From contig JARLJA010000115.1 in the NCBI GenBank assembly GCA_031291445.1, forward strand, positions 1 through 53,106: 53,106 bases of DNA, given 5' to 3'. The translations under genes were made by a program, and so were the position numbers. Shown piece after piece: positions 16,845-25,827 of this stretch. Numbering within the stretch: the first letter of the stretch is position 1; each line of letters opens with the position of its first letter. Source of the DNA: Xanthobacteraceae bacterium (GTDB lineage: Bacteria; Pseudomonadota; Alphaproteobacteria; Rhizobiales; Xanthobacteraceae). Under the pieces are notes generated by a model. The model saw only the letters and a program-made list of their open reading frames with translations, was not told the DNA's origin and ran no database searches.

Positions 16845-18350
16845 TCAGTCGACCACGATCTTGATGCGGTCGCGGGCCTTGATGGTGGCCCTGGCGTCGA
16901 GGCCGTTGATCACGCGCAGGCGCTCGGCCTGGTGGTCGACGCCGGCCATCCGGTGCGCCAGCGATTCCACCGTGTCGCCGGGTTGCACGTTGATGACCTT
17001 GACCCGCAACGGCCGGGCCTCCTGGATTTCGGCCGAGGTCAGGCGCCGGAACGAATTGACGGTCTCGCGAAAGCTGCGGTCACTCTCGGTGCTGCGCTGG
17101 CGCGAGGCGAAGATAAAGCGATAGACGTCGCTGCCGAAGCGCAGCGCGTAGACGCGGAACTGCCACTGCTCGCCGTGGGCGACCGCGGTGGCGGCGGGAA
17201 AGCCGTTGACCGACAAGTCCTCGGTCGACGACTTGTCGACGTTCTCCATCCAGCCGGAATTGAGGTAGTCGCCCAGCGACTGTTCGGCGGGCACCCGCAC
17301 CACGTCGAAACGCATGGCCTGGCTGCCGCCCTCGCGGACTCCGACCACCGCCTGGGCGGTGTTCTCCAGCGTGAAGCTGTCCGGCGCGGTGAAGGTGAAG
17401 CCGAGCTTGGGGTGCAGGAACCGGCGGCCGCGGACGAAACCCTCGCTCGGATCCTCGCCGTAGACGATGTTGTCGATCGCCGCGAGATATTCGTCGCGGT
17501 CGGCCTCGCCGGTGCGCGGCGCGGTGAACTGGCGGGCCGCGTTCTGGGCGTTGTGCACCCGGTCCGGCGTCGCCGGATGCGACGACAGGAAGTCCTGCGA
17601 CCGTGGATCGAAGCTGGCCTGCGCCGCCTTGAACGCCGCATTGCGCTCCATCGCGCTCAGGAACCTGGCCGCGCCATAGGGATCGAAATGCGCTTTGGCC
17701 GACAGCGCCACGCCGATCTCGTCGGCCTCGAACTCCTGGGTGCGCGAGAAGCTCGCCATGGTCATCTTGGTCTTCGCCAGCGCCAGCGCCGTGAGGTCGG
17801 GATCGTCGCCCATGTTGGTCATGACGTTGCTCACCAGCGCGGCCTTGCGCGCCTCGTCCTCGCGGATCGCGGCGTGCTTGGCGAGCACGTGTGCCATCTC
17901 GTGCGACAGCACCGACGACAGTTCCGAGGTGTCGCTCGCCAGCGCGATCAGGCCGCGGGTGACGTAGAGCTGGCCGTTCGGCAGGGCGAACGCGTTCACC
18001 GCGCCGGAGTTGAGGATCGTGACCCGATAGCCCTGTTCGGGATGATCGGACGCGGCGACGAGGCGATCGACCGTCTTGGTGATCAGGGCCTCGAGCCTGG
18101 CGTCGTCATAGACGCCGCCATAGGTCGACAGGATGCGTTCGTGCTCGCGCTCGGCCGCCGCCGAAGGCACCACCGGCTTGGGAAACTTCGCGGCATTGGT
18201 GGTCGCCGGCGCCGCGGCCGACTGGAAGCGGGTTCCATCGCTGCATCCGCCGAGCAGGCCGCCAGCGGCAAGACAAGCAAGCCCGATCGCGGCGACCATG
18301 CGCGGCCGCCCCGATCGAGGCTGTTGCGTTCGCTTCGCAGTCCCAATCAC
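16845..18350 (-). CDS. M48 family zinc metalloprotease, predicted lipoprotein, with C-terminal LysM-like domain
   Basis: The 501-residue protein has a basic N terminus and hydrophobic stretch ending in the lipobox LLGGC (Cys36), so an outer-membrane or periplasmic lipoprotein is predicted. The zinc site is HEMAH at 150-154, with the downstream glutamate in QEFEADEIG (about 205-212). This is the BepA/LoiP-like peptidase family M48 layout. The last 50 residues (VINVQPGDTVESLAHRM...ERLRVINGL) look like a LysM-type peptidoglycan-binding motif. BepA relatives assist outer-membrane protein assembly and degrade misfolded ones; that role here is by analogy. The start is a GTG at 18350, kept because it supplies the basic n-region. 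The gene downstream of it (carD) is convergent. Confidence 0.88.
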   Translation of the reverse strand: MIGTAKRTQQPRSGRPRMVAAIGLACLAAGGLLGGCSDGTRFQSAAAPATTNAAKFPKPVVPSAAAEREHERILSTYGGVYDDARLEALITKTVDRLVAASDHPEQGYRVTILNSGAVNAFALPNGQLYVTRGLIALASDTSELSSVLSHEMAHVLAKHAAIREDEARKAALVSNVMTNMGDDPDLTALALAKTKMTMASFSRTQEFEADEIGVALSAKAHFDPYGAARFLSAMERNAAFKAAQASFDPRSQDFLSSHPATPDRVHNAQNAARQFTAPRTGEADRDEYLAAIDNIVYGEDPSEGFVRGRRFLHPKLGFTFTAPDSFTLENTAQAVVGVREGGSQAMRFDVVRVPAEQSLGDYLNSGWMENVDKSSTEDLSVNGFPAATAVAHGEQWQFRVYALRFGSDVYRFIFASRQRSTESDRSFRETVNSFRRLTSAEIQEARPLRVKVINVQPGDTVESLAHRMAGVDHQAERLRVINGLDARATIKARDRIKIVVD

Positions 18351-18501
18351 GTGCAGCTGGTCCCTACCGGCCCCAAAGCCCCTGACCTCACGTTCGTTCC
18401 CGGCCGGCCACTGCGTCTCTGACGCTCATGGCCATGGTTCGGGGCCGTCCCCACATCCGCGCCTCGGGCGAGGGATCAATCCCCTCCGGACCGCCGCGGC
18501 C

Positions 18502-19332
18502 TCATCGGCCGGCGATCAGCTCGATTTGCCCCGTCCGGAAAAGCTCAATCCGTGGCCCACCGTGTCGCTCGACCCAGCCCCGCACTCGCACCCGCCGGTT
18601 CTCCAGCGATCGGGGCGGAACCCCCGCAGCCTCGAACGCCGCCATCATGCGCCCTGAAATAGTCACGGCAAAGCCTTCTGTCCATCGCCGGCCAAAATTG
18701 ACATAAAATGTTGGCCCGGCCTGCCGAACCGACACAACCTTGCCTTCGACCACCGCAAATTGCCCGCTCAGCGCCAAGATATCGCCCGGTGTTTCGGCGT
18801 TTTTTATGGCATCGGGGTCGGCCCACACCCCGAGCCGGGCGGTCCGGGCGGTGGCTTCGGCCTGCCCCAGTTCGGCGGCGCAGCCGGGGTCGGCGACCAG
18901 CCCTGAATAGACCGCTTCCCCACGGGCCAGAAGCGCGGCCTGAACCGACACCCCGGCGCCGTCGGGAAAGACGTAGAAGCTCTGGCGGCCATAGCGGTCC
19001 GGAGCGTCGTCCTGGCCGCGCAGCACGACATCGCGATCGCCGACCAGCGCCGCGAGTACCGCCGCCGCATGCGGGCCGACCGGGTAGGCGAGCCCGGCCA
19101 GGCGAATCTCCCGGCCGTCGGCGAGGCGCAGCGTGCGGCCATCGACGATCGCGCCGACATGGCCGCTGCCCTGCGCATCGACCGTGCAGGCCGCCCAGGA
19201 CGGCACCGATGCGGCCCACGCCAGCGTGATCAAGCCGGCGCAGAACCCTGCACCGTTCGCCATGGCGGTCGTTGTCGTCCAGCGCGGCCTCACCCATCGC
19301 CCTCGATCGAACCAAGGTTGCGTATCGGTCAT
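18502..19332 (-). CDS. Secreted thermonuclease (SNase)-like protein
   Basis: The protein has 276 residues. A hydrophobic export segment (GFCAGLITLAWAASVPSWAA) is followed by an SNase-like OB fold: GHVGAIVDGRTLRLADGREIRLAGLAYP, then DAPDRYGRQSFYVF and LLARGEAVYSG. This follows the nuclease order, but several catalytic positions of staphylococcal nuclease (Arg35, Glu43, Arg87) are not clearly all present, so activity is unsure. A second OB-like segment (VVEGKVVSVRQAGPTFYVNFG) follows. AGGA lies eight bases before ATG 19332; ATG 19263 is an alternative. It runs in the same direction as the M48 gene with a 151-nt gap that shows no feature. Confidence 0.78.
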   Translation of the reverse strand: MTDTQPWFDRGRWVRPRWTTTTAMANGAGFCAGLITLAWAASVPSWAACTVDAQGSGHVGAIVDGRTLRLADGREIRLAGLAYPVGPHAAAVLAALVGDRDVVLRGQDDAPDRYGRQSFYVFPDGAGVSVQAALLARGEAVYSGLVADPGCAAELGQAEATARTARLGVWADPDAIKNAETPGDILALSGQFAVVEGKVVSVRQAGPTFYVNFGRRWTEGFAVTISGRMMAAFEAAGVPPRSLENRRVRVRGWVERHGGPRIELFRTGQIELIAGR

Positions 19333-19557
19333 GATTCAATTCCTGGGAGCAAAGCGCAAGCGGCGCCGCGTGCGATCAGTGACGATGCGACCCATTCCGT
19401 TTGGCGAAATTCCGCGGCGGAACCCGTGGGTTCGCCATGAGATATTGCCCTCCCGGCCTTCCGGCGCGCGGCTTGCCGGTGCTCAGGCGTTGCGGCATGA
19501 TCTCGGCCAATCACGAATGGTCGCGCATGGCAGCGCTGCCGCACAGGGGAGGTCGCC

Positions 19558-20805
19558 GTGGCACGGTTTCCAGGCGCGCGCAGCGCGCGATTCGGCGCGT
19601 GGACGCTCGCCAGCGTCGCGTGGGTCGCGGTGGCGCTCGCCGGTTTTCCGGGCCCGGCGCTGGCCCAGGGCAAACCGCCGCTCAAGCTCGGCGCCATCCT
19701 CGACATGTCGGGGCTCTATGCCGACATTACCGGACCCGGCAGCGAGACCGCCGCGAAGATGGCCGCCGAGGATTTCGGCGGCGAGGTGCTCGGCCGCAAG
19801 ATCGAGATCGTCGCCGCCGACCATCTCAACAAGGCGGATCTGTCCGCCAATATCGCGCGCGACATGCTCGACAACCAGGGCGTCGAGGCGATCGTCGACG
19901 TCGCCGCTTCGGCGACCGCGCTGGCGGCCTCGGAGATCGCGCGGGCGCGCGGCAAGATCATCATGTTCAACGGACCCGGCTCGATCCGCCTCAGCAACGA
20001 GGCCTGTGGGCCCTACACGGTTCACTACGTGTTCGACACCTTCGCCCAGGCCAACGTCACCGGGCTCGCCGCCGTCAAGCAGGGGCTCGACACCTGGTTT
20101 TTCCTGACCGCCGACTACGCCTTCGGCGCCGACCTCGAAAAGGACACCACCAGCGTGGTGGTGAAGTCGGGCGGCAAGGTGCTCGGCAGCGTCCGGCATC
20201 CGCTGAACACCTCGGATTTCTCGTCGTTCCTGCTGCAGGCCCAGAGTTCCAGGGCCAAGGTCATCGGGCTCGCCAATGCCGGCGGCGATACCATCAACGC
20301 CATCAAGCAGGCGGCCGAATTCGGCCTCATCAAGGGCGGCCAGAAGCTGTCGCCGCTGCTCGCCTTCATCACCGACATCGACAGCGTCGGCCTGCCGACC
20401 GCGCAGGGCCTGCTGCTGGCGGAAGCCTTCTACTGGGACCTCAACGACGACACGCGCGCGTTCTCCCGGCGCTTCATGGAGCGCACCAAGCGGGTGCCGA
20501 CCTCCGCCCAGGCGGGGGTCTATTCCTCGGTCACCCACTATCTCGAGGCGGTGAAGGCGGCGGGCACCACCGACGCGGCCGCGGTCATGAAGATCATGAA
20601 GGAGACCCCGATCAACGACTTCTTCGCCAGGAACGGCCGGATCCGCGAGGACGGCCGCATGGTCCACGACATGTACCTGTTCGAGGTCAAGACCCCGGCA
20701 GAATCCAGGGGACGGTGGGACGACTACAAGCTCCTCGCCACCGTTGCCGGCGAGGAGGCGTTCCAGCCGCTGTCGGCCTCGCGCTGTCCGCTGATCAAGA
20801 AGTAG
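19558..20805 (+). CDS. ABC transporter substrate-binding protein, branched-chain amino acid (LivJ/type I) family
   Basis: The 415-residue periplasmic protein has a signal peptide ending PALAQG. The mature type I binding fold (PF13458) starts PPLKLGAILDMSGLYADITGPGSETAAKMAAEDFGG and continues with ARDMLDNQGVEAIVD and FFLTADYAFGADLEKDT. Rhizobial proteins of this family bind aromatic or short organic acids as often as amino acids. The start is a GTG with GGGGAGG eight bases upstream. No permease or ATPase genes lie nearby, so it must share a transporter encoded elsewhere. It leads a plus-strand run with enoyl-CoA hydratase, VOC and acyl-CoA synthetase genes, suggesting that it captures the substrate of that pathway (inference). 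Confidence 0.9.
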   Translation: MARFPGARSARFGAWTLASVAWVAVALAGFPGPALAQGKPPLKLGAILDMSGLYADITGPGSETAAKMAAEDFGGEVLGRKIEIVAADHLNKADLSANIARDMLDNQGVEAIVDVAASATALAASEIARARGKIIMFNGPGSIRLSNEACGPYTVHYVFDTFAQANVTGLAAVKQGLDTWFFLTADYAFGADLEKDTTSVVVKSGGKVLGSVRHPLNTSDFSSFLLQAQSSRAKVIGLANAGGDTINAIKQAAEFGLIKGGQKLSPLLAFITDIDSVGLPTAQGLLLAEAFYWDLNDDTRAFSRRFMERTKRVPTSAQAGVYSSVTHYLEAVKAAGTTDAAAVMKIMKETPINDFFARNGRIREDGRMVHDMYLFEVKTPAESRGRWDDYKLLATVAGEEAFQPLSASRCPLIKK

Positions 20806-20877
20806 CTGACCGACACTGACACTGACACCGGCGCCGCGCAGTTGCGCGACGTCGCGTCTCCATTCCGAGGAAATGAC

Positions 20878-21666
20878 ATGAGCGATATCGTCCTTCAGGA
20901 TCTTGAGCAGGGCCTTCTCACCATCACCATGAATCGCCCCGAGCGCCGCAACGCGCTCAATCCCGAGATGACGCGCGGCCTGGTCGAGGCGGCGCGGCGC
21001 GCCATGGAGGACCGCGAGGTGCGCGCGGTGCTGCTCAAGGGCGCCGGCGGCACCTTCTGCGTCGGCGGCGACGTCAAGGCCATGGCCGAGGTCAAGGAGC
21101 CGCCGCCGCTGGAGGACAAGGTCACGCAGCTGCGGCGCGGCATGGAAGTGTCGCGCCTGCTCCATATCATGCAGAAGCCGGTGGTGGCGCAGATCGACGG
21201 CGCGGCCGCGGGCGCCGGGCTGTCGATGGCGCTGGCCTGCGACCTGCGGGTCGCCAGCGCCTCCGCCAAGATCACCACCGCCTTCGCCAAGGTCGGCTAT
21301 TCGGGCGACTACGGCGGCACCTTCTTCCTCACCCATCTGCTCGGCAGCGCCAAGGCGCGCGAGCTCTACCTGCTGTCGCCGGTGCTCACCGCGAAGGAGG
21401 CCCATGACCTCGGCATGGTGACCCGCGTGGTGCCCGACGCCGAGGTCGACGCCGCCGCGCGCGAGCTCGCGCTGTCGCTGGCGCAAGGTCCATCGATCAC
21501 GCTCGGCTACATCAAGAAGAACATCAACAACGCCGAGACCCTGTCGCTCGAAGCCTGCTTCGATGCCGAGGCGCTGCACCACTCGCGCTGTTCCGACACC
21601 GCGGACCACAAGGAAGCGGCGCGCGCCTTCGTCGAGAAGCGCGCGGCCGTGTTCACCGGACGATGA
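20878..21666 (+). CDS. Enoyl-CoA hydratase/isomerase family protein
   Basis: This 262-residue crotonase-fold protein has NRPERRNALNPEM, the oxyanion-hole strand GTFCVGGDVKAM, DGAAAGAGLSMALACDLRVAS and FAKVGYSGDYGGTFFL. The position of the first catalytic Glu of canonical hydratases is not clearly acidic (GYSGDYGGTF), so it may be an isomerase, hydrolase or C-C lyase. It starts 72 nt after the binding-protein gene with GAGG before ATG 20878, and its stop overlaps the next gene by four bases (ATGA). This is a tight operon for CoA-ester catabolism. Confidence 0.88.
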   Translation: MSDIVLQDLEQGLLTITMNRPERRNALNPEMTRGLVEAARRAMEDREVRAVLLKGAGGTFCVGGDVKAMAEVKEPPPLEDKVTQLRRGMEVSRLLHIMQKPVVAQIDGAAAGAGLSMALACDLRVASASAKITTAFAKVGYSGDYGGTFFLTHLLGSAKARELYLLSPVLTAKEAHDLGMVTRVVPDAEVDAAARELALSLAQGPSITLGYIKKNINNAETLSLEACFDAEALHHSRCSDTADHKEAARAFVEKRAAVFTGR

Positions 21667-22475
21667 CGTCGGGAGACCGCGCCGTGAGCACGCCGATCGC
21701 TTCATCCCCGCAGCCCGGCCTCCGGCTGCGCCAGATCTGCCTGGTCGCGCCGGCGCTCGAGCCGGTGGTGGGCGATCTCGCGGCGATCTTCGGCCTCGAG
21801 GTCTGCCACCGCGACCCCAACGTCGCCCGCTACGGCCTCGAGAACGCGCTGTTGCCGATCGACAGCATCCTGCTCGAAGTGGTCGCGCCGGTGCAGGAGG
21901 ACACCGCCGCCGGACGCTTTCTCGCCAGGTCGGGCGGGCGTGGCGGTTACATGGCGATCTTCGCCTGCCGCGATCCCGCCGAGCGCAAGCGCAACGCCGA
22001 GCAGCTCGGCGTTCGCGTCGCCCACGAGATCGACCGCCCGCCCTATCACGGCGTGCAGCTCCATCCGCGCGACTGCCGCGGCGCCTTCATCGAGTTCAAC
22101 ACCACCGCGGGCAGCGACAACATATTTGGCCCATACCCGCCGGCGGGACCGGACTGGACCCGCAGCATCCGGCGCGAAGTGACCCGCAGCCTCAGCGGGG
22201 TCGAGATGCAGAGCCCCGATCCTGCTTCGCTCGCCGCCCACTGGGGCCGGCTGCTCTCCGTCGCTCCGCGCGCCGCGCACGACGGCTCCTGGGAAATCGC
22301 GCTCGTCAACGCCACCTTCCGCTTCACGCTGGGGCCGCGCGAGGCAATGACCGGCCTCGACCTCGAGGTCGCCGACCCTGCTGCCGTGTTCGAGGTCGCG
22401 CGCCGGCGCGGCTACGCCGTCGGACCTCGATCCTTTGCCATCGGCGGCGTCGATCTTCGCCTGGCCGGTCGATGA
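21663..22475 (+). CDS. VOC superfamily (glyoxalase-like) protein
   Basis: The 270-residue protein contains the glyoxalase-like repeat: LRLRQICLVAPALEPVVGDLAAIFGLEV, a central HEIDRPPYHGVQLHPRDCRGAFIEFN and a second module SLSGVEMQSPDPASLAAHWGRLL. This is the vicinal oxygen chelate arrangement. Paired His/Glu residues (HPRDCRGAFIEF) may bind a metal. Members include methylmalonyl-CoA epimerases, ring-cleavage dioxygenases and lyases; its length and two-module form do not settle which. Translational coupling to the upstream hydratase (ATGA overlap) argues for a step in the same pathway. No signal peptide is present. Confidence 0.82.
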   Translation: MTSGDRAVSTPIASSPQPGLRLRQICLVAPALEPVVGDLAAIFGLEVCHRDPNVARYGLENALLPIDSILLEVVAPVQEDTAAGRFLARSGGRGGYMAIFACRDPAERKRNAEQLGVRVAHEIDRPPYHGVQLHPRDCRGAFIEFNTTAGSDNIFGPYPPAGPDWTRSIRREVTRSLSGVEMQSPDPASLAAHWGRLLSVAPRAAHDGSWEIALVNATFRFTLGPREAMTGLDLEVADPAAVFEVARRRGYAVGPRSFAIGGVDLRLAGR

Positions 22476-22516
22476 GCGGCGGCGACAAGACCAATCACAA
22501 CGAGGATGGTTGATCC

Positions 22517-24661
22517 ATGACGGCACGGCCCGCGCCGCGCGCGACCACGCACCCGCTCGACACGCTGTTTTCTCCCGAGTCCATCGCCGTGATCGGCGCG
22601 TCGCCAGAGCCGCTGAAGATCCCGGGGCTGCTGCTCGCCTTCCTGCGGAAGAACGGCTTTGCCGGCGCGATCCTTCCGGTCAACCCGCGCTACGACGAGA
22701 TCGACGGGCTGCGCTGCTATCCGTCGATCGCGGCGGTGGGGCGCCCGGTCGATCTCGCCATCGTGGTGATCCCGGCGCGCCTCGTGCTCGGCATGCTCGA
22801 GGACTGCGCCGCGGCCGGCGTTCGGAACGCGGTCGTCATCTCCTCGGGCTTCGCCGAGGGCGGCAGCGACAGCGCCGACCTGCAGGGTGCGATCACCGCG
22901 CTGGCGCGCCGCACCGGGATGCGGATCTCCGGGCCGAACGCCGAAGGCTTCTACAACGAGCCGCGTCGGATTGCGGCGACCTTCAGCCCCACCGTGGACG
23001 TTCGCCCCGAGGCGCCGCGCCTGATCGCGACGCCGCGGCGGCTCGGCATCGTCGCCCAGAGCGGCGGCATCGGCTTCGCCATCTACAACCGCGCCAAGGC
23101 CATGGGGGTCGCGGTTAGCCACGTGATCTCGACCGGCAACGAGGCCGATCTCGCGGCCGGCGAGGTCCTGGGCTACCTGGTGCAGGACGCCGCGACCGAC
23201 GTCGTGCTGCTGTTCATCGAGGGCGTTCGCGACCCCGACAATTTCGTTGCCGCGCTGCGCGCCGCGGCTGAAGCCGGCAAGCCGGTGATCGTCTGCAAGG
23301 TCGGCCGCACCAGCGCCGGCGAGCGCGCCGCCGCCTCCCACACCGCCAGCATGGCGGGATGGAACGCGGCCTATGACGCGGTGTTCGCCGCCCATGGCGT
23401 GATCGCCGTGCAGGATATCGACGAGGCCGTTGCGGTGGCGGCGGCGTTCGCGTCCAATCCGCGGCCGAAAGGCGAGCGGGTCGCGGTGGTCACGGTCTCG
23501 GGCGGCGCCGGCGCCTGGATGGCGGACACGTTGGCGGGCGAGGGGCTGTCGCTGCCCGAGCTGTCGCCGGCGCTGCAGGCCGAGATCCGCGCGCTGATCC
23601 CCTCCTACGGTTCGGCGCGCAATCCGGTCGACATCACCGCCCAGGCGGTGCACACCGGGGGCCTGCAGAAGATCGTCGAGATGCTGGTACGCTCCGACGA
23701 GGTCGACCTCATCGCGGTGGTGGTGTCGCTTTCGAGCGAGACGCGGCTGCCGCTGAAGCCCGAGGAGATCGGGCCGGTGGTCGCGCGGCAGGCCAAGCCG
23801 ATCCTGGTGCACACCTACACGCTGCCGTCGCAGTTTTCCCGGGACAGGCTCGGCGGCGCCGGGATCGTGGTGCATGCCGGCCTCGCCGCGGTCGGCAAGG
23901 CGGCGGGCGCGCTGGTGCGCCGCGCCGCGTTCGTGCCGACGCCGGAAGGCGCCGCCGCCGCGCCCCTGGTCACCATTCCGCCATCGGGGGCCGCGACCGG
24001 TGCGCTGTCCGAGCACGGCAGCAAGCAGCTGCTGCGCGCGGCCGGCATCGCCGTGCCTGACGAGGTGCTGCTGCGCGACCGCGTCGAGCTCGACGCCGCC
24101 GTGGCGCGGATCGCCTTTCCCTGGGCGATGAAGATCCAGTCGCCGCAGATCCCGCACAAGAGCGAGGCCGGCGGCGTCGCGATCAACATTGCCGACCGCG
24201 ATGCGGCACTCGCCGCCTATGACCTGCTGATCGCCAATGCGCGGCGCCACCGCCCCGACGCCGCGCTCGAGGGTGTGCTGGTCGGCCCGATGGCGAAGCG
24301 CGGCGTCGAGATCATCATCGGCACCCTCCGCGACGCGACCTTCGGACCGATGGTCATGGTGGGACTCGGAGGGGTCGCCACCGAATTGTTCAGGGACGTG
24401 GTCTATCGGCCCGCGCCGGTCGGCCGCGCCGAGGCCGCGGCGATGCTCGCGAGCCTGGTGTCGGCGCTGCTGCTCGATGGTTTTCGCGGATCGCCCAAGG
24501 CCGACGTCGATGCGCTCGCGACCCTGGTGGCGCAGGTGTCGCAGCTCGCCGCTGGCCTCGCGGCCAGCGTTGCGGAGATCGAAATCAATCCGGCGATCGT
24601 TCATCCGGCGGGGCAGGGCGTCACCATCGTCGACGCGCTGGTGGTCGGCGCGCCGGCGTGA
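22517..24661 (+). CDS. ADP-forming acetate-CoA ligase family protein (acyl-CoA synthetase)
   Basis: This 714-residue fused enzyme starts with a CoA-binding Rossmann domain (TLFSPESIAVIGASPEPLKIPG). Succinyl-CoA-ligase-like domains follow, with the phosphorylated-His motif ASHTASMAG near residue 275. The C-terminal ATP-grasp module contains YPWAMKIQSPQIPHKSEAGGVA-like text and VMVGLGGVATELFRDV. Such ligases make acyl-CoA from acid, CoA and ATP via phospho-His, giving ADP; related two-domain proteins include lysine acetyltransferases. With neighbouring hydratases and dehydrogenases, substrate activation to a CoA ester is the likely task. It starts 41 nt after the VOC gene and converges with the alcohol dehydrogenase (33 nt between stops). 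Confidence 0.9.
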   Translation: MTARPAPRATTHPLDTLFSPESIAVIGASPEPLKIPGLLLAFLRKNGFAGAILPVNPRYDEIDGLRCYPSIAAVGRPVDLAIVVIPARLVLGMLEDCAAAGVRNAVVISSGFAEGGSDSADLQGAITALARRTGMRISGPNAEGFYNEPRRIAATFSPTVDVRPEAPRLIATPRRLGIVAQSGGIGFAIYNRAKAMGVAVSHVISTGNEADLAAGEVLGYLVQDAATDVVLLFIEGVRDPDNFVAALRAAAEAGKPVIVCKVGRTSAGERAAASHTASMAGWNAAYDAVFAAHGVIAVQDIDEAVAVAAAFASNPRPKGERVAVVTVSGGAGAWMADTLAGEGLSLPELSPALQAEIRALIPSYGSARNPVDITAQAVHTGGLQKIVEMLVRSDEVDLIAVVVSLSSETRLPLKPEEIGPVVARQAKPILVHTYTLPSQFSRDRLGGAGIVVHAGLAAVGKAAGALVRRAAFVPTPEGAAAAPLVTIPPSGAATGALSEHGSKQLLRAAGIAVPDEVLLRDRVELDAAVARIAFPWAMKIQSPQIPHKSEAGGVAINIADRDAALAAYDLLIANARRHRPDAALEGVLVGPMAKRGVEIIIGTLRDATFGPMVMVGLGGVATELFRDVVYRPAPVGRAEAAAMLASLVSALLLDGFRGSPKADVDALATLVAQVSQLAAGLAASVAEIEINPAIVHPAGQGVTIVDALVVGAPA

Positions 24662-24694
24662 AGCCTCGCCGCCGCCGTGTGGTGACCGCCTTGC

Positions 24695-25810
24695 TCAAGG
24701 GTCGAATACCACCACGCCGCGCAGGTTCTTGCCGGCGTCGAGGTCGGCATAGCCGCGGTTGATGTCGTCGAGGCGATAGGTCCGGGTGACCAGTTCGCGG
24801 AGCTTCAGCTCGCCTTTGCGATAGAGGTCCAGCAATTCCGGGATCTGCAGCCGAGGGCTGGCAAATCCGTAGACCGAGCCCATGATCGCCTTCTGGGTGA
24901 CGAACAGCTCCAGCGGCGGGATCCTGATCTCGGTGACGGTGTCCGGCGTCAGCGCGGTGACCACGACGTTGCCGCCTTTCGCGGTGGCGCGGAACGCCGG
25001 CAGCAACGTCGCGGGCGGATCGATGCAGACGAAGGCGTGATCGACCCCGCGTCCTTCGGTCAGATCGAGCACCGCCCGGGTCAACTCTTCGCCCCGCGCG
25101 TTGATGCCGTGGGTCGCGCCGAACGCCCGCGCCCAGTCGAGCTTGGCCGGCACGATGTCCGCGGCGATGATCCGGGACGCGCCGCACAGGCGCGCGCCCT
25201 GCACCACGTTCATCCCGTCGCCGCCGCAGCCCACCACCAGCACGCTGTCGCCGGGCTGGACCCGGGCGCGCCGGCGCGCGGCGCCGACGCCCGCCGGCAC
25301 GCCGCAGGCGACCAGGCTGGCGAGGTCGAAGGGGATGTCCTTGCCGATGACGACGACGGACGCCTGATCGACCACGGTGCGTTCGGCGAAGCCGCCGATC
25401 ATGCAGAACGCGCCGACATCGGCACCCTGGTGGTCGCGCCGTCGATAGCTGCCGTCGAGTTGTGGCCCCTGGGTGATCCGCGGGCCTTCGGCGCACAGGT
25501 GATGCAGGCCCTGCTTGCACCAATGGCACGTGCCGCAGGCCGGGATGAAGGTGAGCACCACGTGATCCCCGGGGGCGATGCCGTTCACCGCCGCGCCGGT
25601 CTGTTCGACCACGCCGGCGGCCTCGTGGCCCAGCACCATCGGCTGCATGGCGACTCGGCGCTCGCCGCGCATCACGTGGTAGTCGGTGCGGCACAGTCCC
25701 ACCGCGGCGATCCGCACCAGGACTTCGGTGGGGCCCGGCGGATCGAGCGTGACGCGCTCGATCGCGACCGGGGCGCCGACCTGACGGAAAACAGCCGCAA
25801 GCGTGTCCAT
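24695..25810 (-). CDS. Zinc-dependent alcohol dehydrogenase (MDR superfamily)
   Basis: The 371-residue enzyme has the catalytic zinc ligands VGLCRTDYH and GHEAAG, structural zinc cysteines CGTCHWCKQGLHHLC and the Rossmann loop VVGCGGDGMNVVQGA with a following acidic residue for NAD. Length and motifs match class III-like medium-chain dehydrogenases (AdhB/AdhC type), which oxidise alcohols or hydroxyacyl intermediates. ATG 25810 (MDTLAAVFRQVGAP) fits the family start; the upstream reading frame overlaps the hydratase gene and is not used. It follows the hydratase by 17 nt, so the two are co-transcribed. Confidence 0.92.
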   Translation of the reverse strand: MDTLAAVFRQVGAPVAIERVTLDPPGPTEVLVRIAAVGLCRTDYHVMRGERRVAMQPMVLGHEAAGVVEQTGAAVNGIAPGDHVVLTFIPACGTCHWCKQGLHHLCAEGPRITQGPQLDGSYRRRDHQGADVGAFCMIGGFAERTVVDQASVVVIGKDIPFDLASLVACGVPAGVGAARRRARVQPGDSVLVVGCGGDGMNVVQGARLCGASRIIAADIVPAKLDWARAFGATHGINARGEELTRAVLDLTEGRGVDHAFVCIDPPATLLPAFRATAKGGNVVVTALTPDTVTEIRIPPLELFVTQKAIMGSVYGFASPRLQIPELLDLYRKGELKLRELVTRTYRLDDINRGYADLDAGKNLRGVVVFDP

Positions 25811-25827
25811 GGTCGGGCGCCGAGGAT

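Noticed and set aside
19558-20805. Calling the binding protein leucine-specific (livK)
   Set aside because: The type I fold is clear, but family members bind many ligands and no liv transporter genes are linked.
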